A stretch of DNA of 64,000 nucleotides from Actinomadura craniellae (GTDB lineage Bacteria; Actinomycetota; Actinomycetes; Streptosporangiales; Streptosporangiaceae), in contig NZ_QLYX01000010.1 in NCBI RefSeq assembly GCF_003289645.1, forward strand, positions 1 through 64,000, given 5' to 3'. Numbering within the stretch: the first letter of the stretch is position 1; each line of letters starts with the position of its first letter. Under the pieces are notes generated by a model, which was not told where the DNA came from, searched no databases, and worked only from the letters and a program-made list of their open reading frames with translations. The translations under genes were made by a program, and so were the position numbers. Below are positions 43,390-51,897 of the stretch, piece after piece.

Positions 43390-44301
43390 ATGAGCCACCC
43401 CGTCACCGGACACCAGTACGAGATCGCCGCCGGCCCGTACCGCGCGGTCGTCACCGAAGGAGGCGCGGGACTGCGCGAGCTGACCTGGGAAGGCCGGCCG
43501 CTCGTCCTGTCGCACGGCGCCGACGAGCCCGCCCCGGCCGCCTTCGGCCAGCTGCTGATCCCCTGGCCCAACCGGATCGACCGGGGCCGCTACTCCCACG
43601 GCGGGGCCGACCACCAGTTGGACGTCTCCGAGCCCCGCTACGACTGCGCCATCCACGGGCTGGTGCGCTGGGCCGCCTGGGACCTCGCCGAGCACCGCCC
43701 GGACGCGGTCACGCTCACCCACCGGCTGCTCGGCGGCGCCGGTTACCCGTTCCGGCTCGACCTCACCGCCGAGTACGTCCTGGCCGGCGAGGCCGGCCTG
43801 ACCGTGCGGGTGACCGCGCGCAACACCGGTCCGGTCGCCGCGCCGTACGGGCACGGCGCGCACCCGTACCTGACCGTGGGCAGCCCGATCGACGACTGCG
43901 ACGTCACCGTCCCCGGCGAGCGCTACCAGCCCGTGGATGAGCGGATGCTGCCCGCCGGCCCGCCGGTGGACGTCGCGGGCACCCCCTACGACCTGCGCAA
44001 GCCCCGCCGGCTCGGGGAGCAGGCGATCGACAACGCCTACACCGGGCTGCGCCGCGACGCCGCGGGACGGGCCTGGGCGCGGCTGTCGGGCGGCGGGCGG
44101 ACCGTCTCCTGCTGGGTGGACGACACCCATCCGTGGCTGGAGATCTACACCGCCGACGAGGCCCCCGCCGAGCACCGGCGGCGCGGGCTGGGGGTGGAGC
44201 CGATGACCTGCCCGCCGAACGCGTTCGCCACCGGAATCGATGTGATCGAACTCCAACCGGGTGACGCTTTCAGCGGGTCATGGGGGATCATGTCGGGGTG
44301 A
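43390..44301 (+). CDS. Aldose 1-epimerase family protein
   Basis: 303 aa of the GalM fold. Catalytic His and Glu regions are CAIHGLVRWAAW, PYGHGAHPYLTVG and the C-terminal LGVEPMTCPPNAF. It interconverts sugar anomers. Located 42 nt after the DUF1116 gene and coupled to the aldolase-like gene by a 4-base overlap, which is unexpected for pure nucleobase catabolism. It may act on a ribose-like moiety. Confidence 0.87.
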   Translation: MSHPVTGHQYEIAAGPYRAVVTEGGAGLRELTWEGRPLVLSHGADEPAPAAFGQLLIPWPNRIDRGRYSHGGADHQLDVSEPRYDCAIHGLVRWAAWDLAEHRPDAVTLTHRLLGGAGYPFRLDLTAEYVLAGEAGLTVRVTARNTGPVAAPYGHGAHPYLTVGSPIDDCDVTVPGERYQPVDERMLPAGPPVDVAGTPYDLRKPRRLGEQAIDNAYTGLRRDAAGRAWARLSGGGRTVSCWVDDTHPWLEIYTADEAPAEHRRRGLGVEPMTCPPNAFATGIDVIELQPGDAFSGSWGIMSG

Positions 44302-45512
44302 ACCTGAGCGTTTCCTCGACGGACGACCTGTCCGCCCGCGTGGCCGCCGTCCAGGCCGAGCACGCCGAGCACTTCACCGGGCCCGCCCAGGGCCGCCAGC
44401 CGGTGCACACCGTGTACGTACCCGCCGACCGATTCTCCCGGACCACCCCGGCCGACTTCGGCGCCGAGGCGCTGCGGCTGCTCAACAACCACATGCCGGG
44501 GCCAGGCTCGTTCGGCGCGGCCTTCGGCCTCGACCCCGAGATCGCGGGCACCGTGCGGGAGCGGGTGGCCGCCAAGCTCGTCCGCGAGCCGGTCGAGGAC
44601 CTGCGGATCGACTTCGAGGACGGGTACGGCTACCGCCCCGACGCCGAGGAGGACGCGCACGTCGCCCAGGTCGTCGAGGCGGTCGCGGCGGCGTACCAGG
44701 TCAAGGGCCTGCCGCACTACTGGGGGCTGCGCGTCAAGCCGTTCTCCGAGGAGGGGAACCGGCGGGCGATGCGCACGCTCGACGCGTTCCTCACCCAGCT
44801 GCGCGACCGGCTGGGCCGGCTACCGGGCGGCTTCGTGGTCACCCTGCCCAAGGTGGTGATGCCCGAGCAGGTCGCGATCTTCACCGCCTACCTGGAGCGG
44901 CTGGAGAGCGCGCTGGGCCTGCCGTCGGGCATCCTGCGGTTCGAGGTGCAGATCGAGACCGCCGAGTCGATCGTGGACCATCGGGGCGAGTTCGGGCCGC
45001 GGGCGATCGCCGCGGCGGGGGCCGGGCGCGTCACCGGCGCGCACTTCGGGGTGTACGACTACACCGCCGCGATCGGGCTGCCGCCGCAGGAGCAGCGGCT
45101 CGACCATCCCGCCTGCGACTTCGCCCGGCACGTCATGCAGGTGAGCCTGGCCGGCACCGGGATCAGGCTGTCGGACGGCTCCACCAACGTGGTGCCGCGC
45201 AACGACGGGCCCGACGAGGTGAACCGGGCGTGGTCCGTCCACGCGGCGCACGTGCGGCATTCGCTGCGGCACGGCTTCTACCAGGGCTGGGATCTGCACC
45301 CGGCGCACCTGCCCAGCCGGTACGCGATCGTCTACGCCTTCCACCTGGGCGGGGTCGACGACGTGATCGGCCGGGTCCGTGCCTGGCACGAGCAGGCGGC
45401 CGCCCGCGGCGGCACGCTGGACGAGCCCGCCACCATCGCGGCCCTGACCGACCGGCTGCGCCGCGCGGTCGACTGCGGCGCTCTGGACGCCGACGTGCTG
45501 CCTCGGGTGTGA
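44298..45512 (+). CDS. DUF6986 family aldolase/CitE-like protein
   Basis: 404 aa TIM-barrel protein related to HpcH/CitE lyases. Visible blocks are LRIDFEDGYGYRPDAEED (metal and substrate acids), LPHYWGLRVKPFSEEG, FEVQIETAES and FGVYDYTAAIGL. Such proteins are often found next to allantoin/urate genes in Streptomyces and relatives, which fits nucleobase catabolism; the reaction is unknown. GTG 44298 overlaps the epimerase stop (GTGA). An in-frame ATG at 44280 is the alternative. Confidence 0.8.
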   Translation: MNLSVSSTDDLSARVAAVQAEHAEHFTGPAQGRQPVHTVYVPADRFSRTTPADFGAEALRLLNNHMPGPGSFGAAFGLDPEIAGTVRERVAAKLVREPVEDLRIDFEDGYGYRPDAEEDAHVAQVVEAVAAAYQVKGLPHYWGLRVKPFSEEGNRRAMRTLDAFLTQLRDRLGRLPGGFVVTLPKVVMPEQVAIFTAYLERLESALGLPSGILRFEVQIETAESIVDHRGEFGPRAIAAAGAGRVTGAHFGVYDYTAAIGLPPQEQRLDHPACDFARHVMQVSLAGTGIRLSDGSTNVVPRNDGPDEVNRAWSVHAAHVRHSLRHGFYQGWDLHPAHLPSRYAIVYAFHLGGVDDVIGRVRAWHEQAAARGGTLDEPATIAALTDRLRRAVDCGALDADVLPRV

Positions 45513-45522
45513 CCCGCCGGCG

Positions 45523-45543
45523 CCCGGGCCGCGTCGGCCCGGG
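45523..45543. terminator. Hairpin after the FdrA operon
   Basis: CCCGGGCCG-CGT-CGGCCCGGG, a perfect 9-bp stem 10 nt after the last stop codon, between convergent genes. Confidence 0.7.
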
Positions 45544-45653
45544 GACGCGCGGGATTCGGCGGGATCGCGGGTGACCCGCGCGCTCGGGCCGCGTCCCGGC
45601 CGGTGGGGCGCCGCCCACGGGCTCCCCGCAGCCCATGGTGGCCGGCCGGCCGC

Positions 45654-46286
45654 TCAGCCGCGCCCGTCCTGCCCGGCGTCGGGGGCGAACTGCGCGAGCG
45701 CGGCTTCGGTGGCCGCGGCAATGTCGTCGGGACCGGCGGTGCCCGAGGCTTCGACGGCCGCGGTCCAGGCGCGGATCGACTGGCGGGAGAACTCCTGGGC
45801 CTCCGGGGAGTTCGCCGCCGCGACGGGGTCGTCGGCGACCTCTCCGGCCAGGAACAGGCCCAGCGCCAGGAAGGCGCCGTCCCAGCCGGGGCCGACGTAG
45901 AGCGCGCCCGCGCCGCTGCCGGCCATCGCCAGGGGGACGGTGTGCTCCAGTTCGAGGGTGGTGCCCTCCCCCTCGGGGGACAGCCGCACCTCGACCACGC
46001 TGATCTCGGATCCGAAGGTCACCCGCAGCAGGCGGGGCGGCTCGCAGCGCAGGATCTGCCCGCCCGCGTTGCCTTCCAGCTGGAAGTTCCCGCCGACGCG
46101 CAGGTCGCCGCTGAGCGGGTAGAACCAGCGCTTGACCCGGTCGGGGTCGGTCAGGGCGTCCCAGACGTCCTCGGCCGTCGCGTCGTAGTCGCGCCGCACC
46201 CGGACGCTGACGACCTCACCGGTGTCGGTCGTCTGGCGGCCGACCTCGCGGTGCAGGGCGTTGATCTCGGCGATGATGTCGATCAC
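45654..46286 (-). CDS. AHSA1-type SRPBCC protein
   Basis: 210 aa from GTG 46286, which has AGGAGG 6 nt upstream. The SRPBCC/AHSA1 domain shows VRVRRDYDATAEDVWDALTDPDRVKRWF, LRVGGNFQLEGNAGGQIL and LEHTVPL. These proteins bind hydrophobic ligands; the function is usually unknown. In most genomes such a gene follows an ArsR repressor. Here only a C-terminal scrap of one remains in the same frame (46287-46490). A second strong start (ATG 46415, GGGAGG) would give a 253-aa fusion. Confidence 0.82.
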   Translation of the reverse strand: MIDIIAEINALHREVGRQTTDTGEVVSVRVRRDYDATAEDVWDALTDPDRVKRWFYPLSGDLRVGGNFQLEGNAGGQILRCEPPRLLRVTFGSEISVVEVRLSPEGEGTTLELEHTVPLAMAGSGAGALYVGPGWDGAFLALGLFLAGEVADDPVAAANSPEAQEFSRQSIRAWTAAVEASGTAGPDDIAAATEAALAQFAPDAGQDGRG

Positions 46287-46490
46287 GGTTCTCCTCCTGG
46301 GCGTGGGGGTGCCCGCACAGCGGGCCGATCGGCGTTCGCGCCTGCCGCGGGCGAGTTCGGTGGCTAGCGCGTCCAGGCGCCGGCTCCAGGACCGGCGGAG
46401 GCGTTCCAGCCGCATGTCGCCTCCCTCGGGGTGGGACAGGCGGCGGACGCCCCGGTCCGGACCGGCACGAACCCGCTGTTCCGCGCTCGA
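46287..46490 (-). pseudogene. C-terminal remnant of an ArsR repressor
   Basis: The in-frame sequence ending WSRRLDALATELARGRRERR closely resembles the C-terminus of ArsR repressors that precede AHSA1 genes. No winged-helix DNA-binding part exists upstream: an in-frame TAG lies at 46493-46491. The remnant runs open into the AHSA1 frame. The identification relies on this short tail, so it is an inference. Confidence 0.5.
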
Positions 46491-46531
46491 CTATTGCAGC
46501 GGCCACTTATATAAGTCAAGCTTGTTATATA
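46490..46531 (-). promoter_or_regulatory. Promoter and palindrome upstream of the ArsR remnant
   Basis: Minus-strand TTGACT (46519-46514), 18 nt, AATAGT (46495-46490). An AT-rich inverted repeat TATATAA-N10-TTATATA (46508-46531) covers the -35 box, as expected for an ArsR operator. Confidence 0.6.
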
Positions 46532-46536
46532 GATGC

Positions 46537-47139
46537 TCAGCGGCGGTTCCAGGCGGCCAGGTCCGCCGGGGTGTCGATGTCGCCGGGGTCGGCGACATCG
46601 TCGCAGGGCACCTCGGTGACCAGGTCCGGGTGCGCGCGCAGGAAGCCCCGGGCACCGGCGTCCCCGGTCGCCGACTCCGCGACCGCCGCCAGGTACTCGT
46701 GGCCGATCAGCACCGGATTCCGCGGCCGGCCGCCGTAGGTCGCCACCACCAGCCCGGCCCCGGCCGCGCGCGCCGCGACCAGCCGCCGGACGGCCTCGGC
46801 GGTGATCCCGGGCTGGTCGACCAGGGCGACGACCGCGGCGGGGCAGCCGGGCGGCAGCGCGGCCAGTCCCGCGCGCAGCGACGAGCCCATCCCGGAGTTC
46901 CAGCCGGGGTTGTGCACCACTGTCGCCCCTGGCACCCGCACCGGCGCCGCACCGGTCACCACGATCACCGGGGTGCAGCCCGCCGCGCGCAGCATCCGCG
47001 CCCCCCGGTCCACCAGCCGCTCCCCCGCGAGCTCGACGAGCGCCTTGGGCCGCCCGAGCCGCCGGCCCGCCCCGGCCGCCAGCAGCACCCCCGCCGCGCG
47101 TCCCGGACCAGCAGGAGCACCATGACGACTCGAACCCAT
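46537..47139 (-). CDS. MocA-like molybdenum cofactor nucleotidyltransferase
   Basis: 200 aa of the MobA/IspD-like fold. The N-terminal LLAAGAGRRLGRPKALVEL binds the nucleotide, and HNPGWNSGMGSSLRAGL and ALVDQPGITAEAV are MocA signatures. MocA makes the CMP form of molybdopterin used by xanthine-dehydrogenase-type enzymes, which matches the Mo-hydroxylase at 32115-35889. ATG 47139 is the family start; its Shine-Dalgarno is weak. Confidence 0.85.
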   Translation of the reverse strand: MGSSRHGAPAGPGRAAGVLLAAGAGRRLGRPKALVELAGERLVDRGARMLRAAGCTPVIVVTGAAPVRVPGATVVHNPGWNSGMGSSLRAGLAALPPGCPAAVVALVDQPGITAEAVRRLVAARAAGAGLVVATYGGRPRNPVLIGHEYLAAVAESATGDAGARGFLRAHPDLVTEVPCDDVADPGDIDTPADLAAWNRR

Positions 47140-47249
47140 GCTCCACAGGCTAGGACGAACCCCTCACTCCTCATGGGCGAGGTCGAACCCGGCTACGCGC
47201 GATGGCTCCAGCGGTACGGACACCTCGCCCGCATCGACGGAAATTTCGG

Positions 47250-47283
47250 TGTATAGACGGGACGTATACATCGAGCGTATAGT
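47250..47283 (+). promoter_or_regulatory. Operator and leaderless promoter of the PadR-ABC operon
   Basis: A perfect inverted repeat TGTATA-N9-TATACA (47250-47270) lies just upstream of a TATAGT -10 box (47278-47283). Transcription should begin at or next to the ATG at 47291, giving a leaderless mRNA. The operator covers the -35 region. Confidence 0.7.
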
Positions 47284-47290
47284 CCTCGAC

Positions 47291-47815
47291 ATGAGCGTTC
47301 CCTTCACCCTGCTCGGCCTGCTCGAACGCGAGCCGAGTCACGGCTACGACCTCAAACGCGACTACGACGCCTTCTTCGGCCGCGGCAAGCCGTTGCCGTT
47401 CGGCCAGGTCTACGCCACCCTCGGCCGGCTCGCCCGCGACGGCAAGGTGGTGGTGGGCGAGGCCGAATCGGGAGCCGGCCCCGACCGCAAGCGCTACGTC
47501 ATCACCGAGCGGGGGGCGACCGAGTTCGAGACCTGGCTCACCGAGCCGGTCGAGGCCGAGCCGCACCTGCAGACGGTGCTGTTCACCAAGGTCGTGCTGG
47601 CGCTGCTGCTGGACCGCGACGCGGGCGGCTACCTCGACGCCCAGCGCGCCGCCCACCTGCGGCGGATGCGCGAGCTGACCGAGATCAAGCGGTCCGGCGG
47701 CCTGGTGGACGCGCTGCTGGCCGACCACGGCCTGTTCCACCTGGAGTCGGACCTGCGGTGGATCGAGCTGACCACGGCCCGCCTGGACGCCCTGGCCAAG
47801 GAGGTGCGGTCATGA
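47291..47815 (+). CDS. PadR family transcriptional regulator
   Basis: 174 aa. The winged helix is at the very N-terminus (FTLLGLLEREPSHGYDLKRDYDAFFGR, then PFGQVYATLGRLARDGKV) and is followed by a helical PadR_C dimerisation domain. It is coupled to the ABC ATPase by ATGA. PadR-ABC units typically sense and export a toxic compound or antibiotic. It very probably binds the palindrome over its own promoter. Confidence 0.9.
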   Translation: MSVPFTLLGLLEREPSHGYDLKRDYDAFFGRGKPLPFGQVYATLGRLARDGKVVVGEAESGAGPDRKRYVITERGATEFETWLTEPVEAEPHLQTVLFTKVVLALLLDRDAGGYLDAQRAAHLRRMRELTEIKRSGGLVDALLADHGLFHLESDLRWIELTTARLDALAKEVRS

Positions 47816-48498
47816 GCGGACCCCTCATCAAGGCGCGCGGCGTCGCCCTGTCGTTCGGCCGGACGCCCGCCCTTCAGGGCGCCGACCTGGCGGCGGACGC
47901 CGGGGAGGTCCTGGCCGTCATGGGCCCGAGCGGATCGGGCAAGACGACGCTGCTGCACTGCCTGGCCGGCATCCTGACCCCCGACTCCGGCGAGGTCCAC
48001 TTCGCCGGGCGCCGGGTCGACACCCTGGGCGAAACCGAACGCAGCGCCCTGCGCCGGGACCGGTTCGGGTTCGTCTTCCAGTTCGGCCAGCTCGTCCCCG
48101 AGCTGACCGCCGAGGAGAACGTCGCGCTGCCGCTGCTGCTGGCCGGCACCCGCCGGGCCGCGGCGCTGAAGGAGGCCGGTGCCTGGTTCGAGCGGCTCGG
48201 CCTGGACGGGCTGGAGCGGCACCGCTCCGGCGAACTGTCCGGCGGGCAGGCACAGCGGGTCGCGCTCGCCCGCGGCCTGGTCGGCCGCCCGGAGGTCCTG
48301 TTCGCCGACGAGCCGACCGGGTCGCTGGACTCGCTCACCGGCGAGCACGTGATGGACCTGCTGGTCGGCGCCGCCCGCGAGCGGGGCACCACCGTCATCG
48401 TGGTCACCCACGAGCCCCGGGTGGCCGCCTACGCCGACCGCGAGGTCATCGTCCGCGACGGGAAGGCCACCCCGCTGACCGCCCGGGCGGGTTCATGA
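47812..48498 (+). CDS. ABC transporter ATP-binding protein (MacB/LolD type)
   Basis: 229 aa. Walker A is GPSGSGKTT, the Q-loop is FVFQFGQLVPELTAEENV, the signature is LSGGQAQRVALARGL and Walker B is VLFADEPTGSLD. It powers the FtsX-like permease that overlaps it by 4 bases. Role: efflux of a peptide or drug, or lipoprotein-type transport, under PadR control. Confidence 0.94.
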   Translation: MSGPLIKARGVALSFGRTPALQGADLAADAGEVLAVMGPSGSGKTTLLHCLAGILTPDSGEVHFAGRRVDTLGETERSALRRDRFGFVFQFGQLVPELTAEENVALPLLLAGTRRAAALKEAGAWFERLGLDGLERHRSGELSGGQAQRVALARGLVGRPEVLFADEPTGSLDSLTGEHVMDLLVGAARERGTTVIVVTHEPRVAAYADREVIVRDGKATPLTARAGS

Positions 48499-50765
48499 TC
48501 GGCTTCGGGCTGCGCCTCACCCTGCGCGGCGGCCGGGAGGCGGCCGTCCGCCTCGTCGTCACCGCGGCGGCCGTGGCGCTGGGAGTCGGCCTGATCCTGG
48601 TCACCCTGGCGGGCATCAACGGCGTCGACGCGCAGAACGCCCGGTACGCGTGGCTCAACTCGGGGGTCACCGACGCCACCTCGCCCACCGCCGAGCCGTC
48701 ACCGGACCCGCTGTGGGGAATGCTCGGCGCCGACATCCACGACGGCGCGCGCATCACCCGCGTCGACGTCGCCGCCACCGGCCCCCGCTCCCCGGTCCCG
48801 CCGGGCATCCCGCGGCTGCCCGGGCCGGGGCAGTACTACGCCTCGCCGGCCCTCGGCGCGCTGCTCGACTCCGTGCCGGCCGCCGAGCTCGGGGCCCGCT
48901 ACCCGGGGCGCCGGGTCGGCACGATCGGCGCCGCGGCACTCCCGTCCCCGGACTCGATGATCATCATCGTCGGCCGCACCGCCGAGGAGCTCGCGCGGAC
49001 ACCCGGCGCGGCAAAGATCACCAGCATCGCCACCAGGTCGCCCGGCGACTGCACCGGCTGCCGGTTCGGGCTCAACGCCGACGTCCTCGGCCTCATCCTC
49101 GCCGTCACGTCGGCGGCGCTGCTCTTCCCCATGCTCATCTTCATCGGCACGGCGACCCGGCTCTCCGCCGCGCGCAGGGAACAGCGTTTCGCCGCGATGC
49201 GCCTGGTCGGCGCGACCCCCCGGCAGGTCTCGGTGGTCTCGGCCGTCGAGTCGACCGTGGCCGCCGCCGCGGGCACGGTCGCCGGCTTCGGCCTGTTCCT
49301 CCTGCTCCGGATACCGCTGGCGGACGTGCCCTTCACCGGCGAGCCGTTCGCTCCGGGCGACCTGTCGCTCACCCCGGTCGACGTCCTGCTCGTCGCCGTC
49401 GGCGTCCCGCTGGCGGCCGCGGTCGCGGCCCGGATCGCACTGCGCCGGGTGCGGATCTCACCGCTCGGGGTGAGCCGGCGGATCACGCCGCGCCCGCCCC
49501 GCGCCTACCGGCTGATCCCGCTCGTCCTCGGCGTCGGCGAACTCGCCTACTTCGTCGGCCGGCGCCCCGACACCACCAACGGCCAGATCCTGGCGTACAT
49601 CTCCGGGATCCTCCTGATGATGGCGGGCCTGCTCATCGCCGGGCCGTGGCTGACCATGGCCGGCTCCCGGATCATGGCCCGGCGCGCCAGGCGGCCCGTG
49701 ACGCTCATCGCCGCCCGGCGGCTCGCCGACGATCCGCGGGCCGGTTTCCGCGCCGTCAGCGGGCTCGTCCTCGCCCTCTTCGTCACCAGCACGGCCGTCG
49801 GGGTGATGACAACGATGATCGCCGAGCGTGGCGTGCCGGACGCCGGCCCGGCGGCCCGCGGCACGCTGATGGTCGACCTCTCCCGGGGCGAGGCGGAGCG
49901 GGGCGCGCCGGAGGCGTCCGGGGCGCCGGTCCCGGACCGGGTCCTGGCCGGGCTGCGCTCGGCTCCCGGCGTCCGGGGCGTGACGGTGATCCACACCAAT
50001 CCGCTCGGCACCATGGTTCCCGTCGGACGCTGGCACATGGAGGCCGGCCTGGTGGCGTGCGAGCAGTTCGCCGGCATGCCGGGGTTCGGCCGCTGCGCGC
50101 CCGGGGCGGTGGCGGCGTCCGTCCCCCCGCACTTCGGCGCCTTCGACACGTCGGCCTCCTCTGCCTGGAGCAGGACGGTCTGGCCCGCCGCCGCCATCTC
50201 CGCCGAGCGGCTCCGCGACCTTCCGGCCCAGGGGGTCCTCGTCCGCACGGACGGCTCCCGGCAGGCGATCGAGCGGACGAGGACGGCCCTGGCGGCCGCC
50301 TTCCCCGACCCGCGGTGGCCGCCCACCACCGTCGCGGAGGCCGGCGCCGATGCGGAGAACGCCCGGATCCTCGCCGGATTCCAGCAGTTGGCCGGCGTCG
50401 TGACCGTGGTCAGCCTGTGCATCGCCGGCTGCAGCCTGGCGGTGAGCGTCGTCGCCGGCCTGAACGACCGCAAGCGCGCCTTCAGCCTGCTGCGGCTCGC
50501 CGGGGTCGAACTCGGCACGCTGCGCCGCGTCGTCGTCCTGGAGAGCACGGTCCCGCTGCTCATCGCCGCCGTGGTGGCGGCGGGCAGCGGGTTCCTGGCC
50601 GCCCGGCTGTTCCTCGAAGCGCAGTTGCAGTACGCGCTCCGGCCACCGGGAGCCGGGTACTACGTCATGGTCGGCGCCGGTCTCGCCGTGTCGCTCGGGG
50701 TCATCGCGTCCACCCTGCCGCTGCTGCGGCGGGTCACCGGGCCCGAGACCGCCCGGAACGAGTGA
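48495..50765 (+). CDS. FtsX-like ABC transporter permease
   Basis: 756 aa, the large actinobacterial form with two FtsX domains. One starts near VLGLILAVTSAALLFPMLIFIGTATRLSAARREQ and the other near VVTVVSLCIAGCSLAVSVVAGLNDRKRAFSLLRL. An N-terminal membrane helix and a long extracytoplasmic loop precede the first. It overlaps the ATPase by ATGA. Last gene of the PadR-ABC operon; a strong hairpin follows. Confidence 0.9.
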   Translation: MIGFGLRLTLRGGREAAVRLVVTAAAVALGVGLILVTLAGINGVDAQNARYAWLNSGVTDATSPTAEPSPDPLWGMLGADIHDGARITRVDVAATGPRSPVPPGIPRLPGPGQYYASPALGALLDSVPAAELGARYPGRRVGTIGAAALPSPDSMIIIVGRTAEELARTPGAAKITSIATRSPGDCTGCRFGLNADVLGLILAVTSAALLFPMLIFIGTATRLSAARREQRFAAMRLVGATPRQVSVVSAVESTVAAAAGTVAGFGLFLLLRIPLADVPFTGEPFAPGDLSLTPVDVLLVAVGVPLAAAVAARIALRRVRISPLGVSRRITPRPPRAYRLIPLVLGVGELAYFVGRRPDTTNGQILAYISGILLMMAGLLIAGPWLTMAGSRIMARRARRPVTLIAARRLADDPRAGFRAVSGLVLALFVTSTAVGVMTTMIAERGVPDAGPAARGTLMVDLSRGEAERGAPEASGAPVPDRVLAGLRSAPGVRGVTVIHTNPLGTMVPVGRWHMEAGLVACEQFAGMPGFGRCAPGAVAASVPPHFGAFDTSASSAWSRTVWPAAAISAERLRDLPAQGVLVRTDGSRQAIERTRTALAAAFPDPRWPPTTVAEAGADAENARILAGFQQLAGVVTVVSLCIAGCSLAVSVVAGLNDRKRAFSLLRLAGVELGTLRRVVVLESTVPLLIAAVVAAGSGFLAARLFLEAQLQYALRPPGAGYYVMVGAGLAVSLGVIASTLPLLRRVTGPETARNE

Positions 50766-50772
50766 CCGCCGC

Positions 50773-50797
50773 ACCCCGGGGGCCCCGCCCCCGGGGT
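50773..50797. terminator. Terminator-like hairpin between ABC permease and xdhC
   Basis: ACCCCGGGGG (50773-50782) pairs perfectly with CCCCCGGGGT (50788-50797) around CCCCG. It touches the xdhC stop codon, so it can serve both convergent genes. Confidence 0.75.
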
Positions 50798-51897
50798 CAC
50801 GGCTCGCCGTGGATGCGGCCGGTGGTGTGGGCGAGGGGACGGCCGGAGCCGCCCCAGCGGAGCTGGATCAGCTCGGCGGCGATCGAGACGGCCGTCTCCT
50901 CGGGGGTGCGGGCGCCCAGGTCCAGCCCGATCGGCGAGCGCAGCCGGGCCAGTTCCTCCTCGGTCAGGCCCGCCTCGCGCAGCCGGGCCGCCCGCTCGTC
51001 GTGGGTGCGCCGCGAGCCCATCGCGCCGATGTACCCGGCGGGGGTGCGCAGCGCCACTTCCAGCAGCGGGACGTCGAACTTGGGGTCGTGGGTGAGCACG
51101 CAGATCGCGGTCCGCTCGTCCACCGCCGTCTCGGCGAGGAACACGTGCGGCCACTTCACCACGACCTCGTCGGCGTCCGGGAAGCGCTTGGCGGTGGCGA
51201 ACACCGGCCGGGCGTCGCACACCGTCACCCGGTAGCCGAGGAACTTGCCCACCCGGGCCACCGCCGCCGCGAAGTCGATCGCGCCGAACACCAGCAGCCG
51301 CGGCGGCGGGGCGAAGCTCTGCACGAACACGCCCAGGTCGTCCAGCCGCCGCTCCCCCTGGGCGCCGTAGCGGCGCACCCCGGTCAGCCCCTGGGCGAGC
51401 ATGCCCCGGGCGTCGTCGTCGACCGCCGCGTCCAGCCGGTTCCCGGCCAGCGTGCCGGCCGCCCGGTCGGGCCAGATCACCCGGCGGGCGCCCAGCCGGC
51501 CCGGGCCGGACACCACGGTGGCGACCGCCACCGGCTCCCGCGCCTCGATCGACGCGGCGACCTCGGCGAACCTCGGGTAGCTGTCCGGCCCGACCGGCTC
51601 CACCAGGACGTCGATGATCCCGCCGCAGGTCAGGCCCACCTCGAACGCGTCGTCGTCGCTCACCCCGTACCGCTGGACGAGGGGTTCGCCGGACTCGATG
51701 GCCGCGCGCGCCAGCTCGTAGACCGCGCCCTCCACGCAGCCGCCGGACACGCTGCCCACGGCCTCCCCCTTGGCCGACACCGCCATCGCCGCCCCTGGCG
51801 GGCGGGGCGCGCTGCGGAACGTGTCGATCACGGTGACCAGCCCGAACGTCTCGCCGGCCGCGTACCAGTCGGTGATCTCCGTCAGCACCTCACGCAT
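50797..51897 (-). CDS. xdhC: XdhC/CoxF family Mo-hydroxylase maturation protein
   Basis: 366 aa with the N-terminal XdhC/CoxI domain (VTVIDTFRSAPRPPGAAMAV, SGGCVEGAVYE) and the C-terminal Rossmann XdhC_C domain (LLVFGAIDFAAAVARVGKFLGYRVTVCD, YIGAMGSRRTHDER). XdhC binds the Mo cofactor, helps its sulfuration and delivers it to xanthine-dehydrogenase-type enzymes. It overlaps the CoxE-like gene by 8 bases. Confidence 0.92.
   Translation of the reverse strand: MREVLTEITDWYAAGETFGLVTVIDTFRSAPRPPGAAMAVSAKGEAVGSVSGGCVEGAVYELARAAIESGEPLVQRYGVSDDDAFEVGLTCGGIIDVLVEPVGPDSYPRFAEVAASIEAREPVAVATVVSGPGRLGARRVIWPDRAAGTLAGNRLDAAVDDDARGMLAQGLTGVRRYGAQGERRLDDLGVFVQSFAPPPRLLVFGAIDFAAAVARVGKFLGYRVTVCDARPVFATAKRFPDADEVVVKWPHVFLAETAVDERTAICVLTHDPKFDVPLLEVALRTPAGYIGAMGSRRTHDERAARLREAGLTEEELARLRSPIGLDLGARTPEETAVSIAAELIQLRWGGSGRPLAHTTGRIHGEP

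Noticed and set aside
39346-44256. 1636-codon open frame on the minus strand
   Set aside because: It lies antisense to the DUF2877, FdrA, DUF1116 and epimerase genes, has low-complexity Arg/Ala/Gly/Pro content and no family motif. Long antisense frames are expected at this GC.
45654-46286. CoxG of the Mo-hydroxylase system
   Set aside because: The domain reads as AHSA1, lacks a membrane anchor and follows an ArsR tail. The protein at 29340-29966 is the better CoxG.
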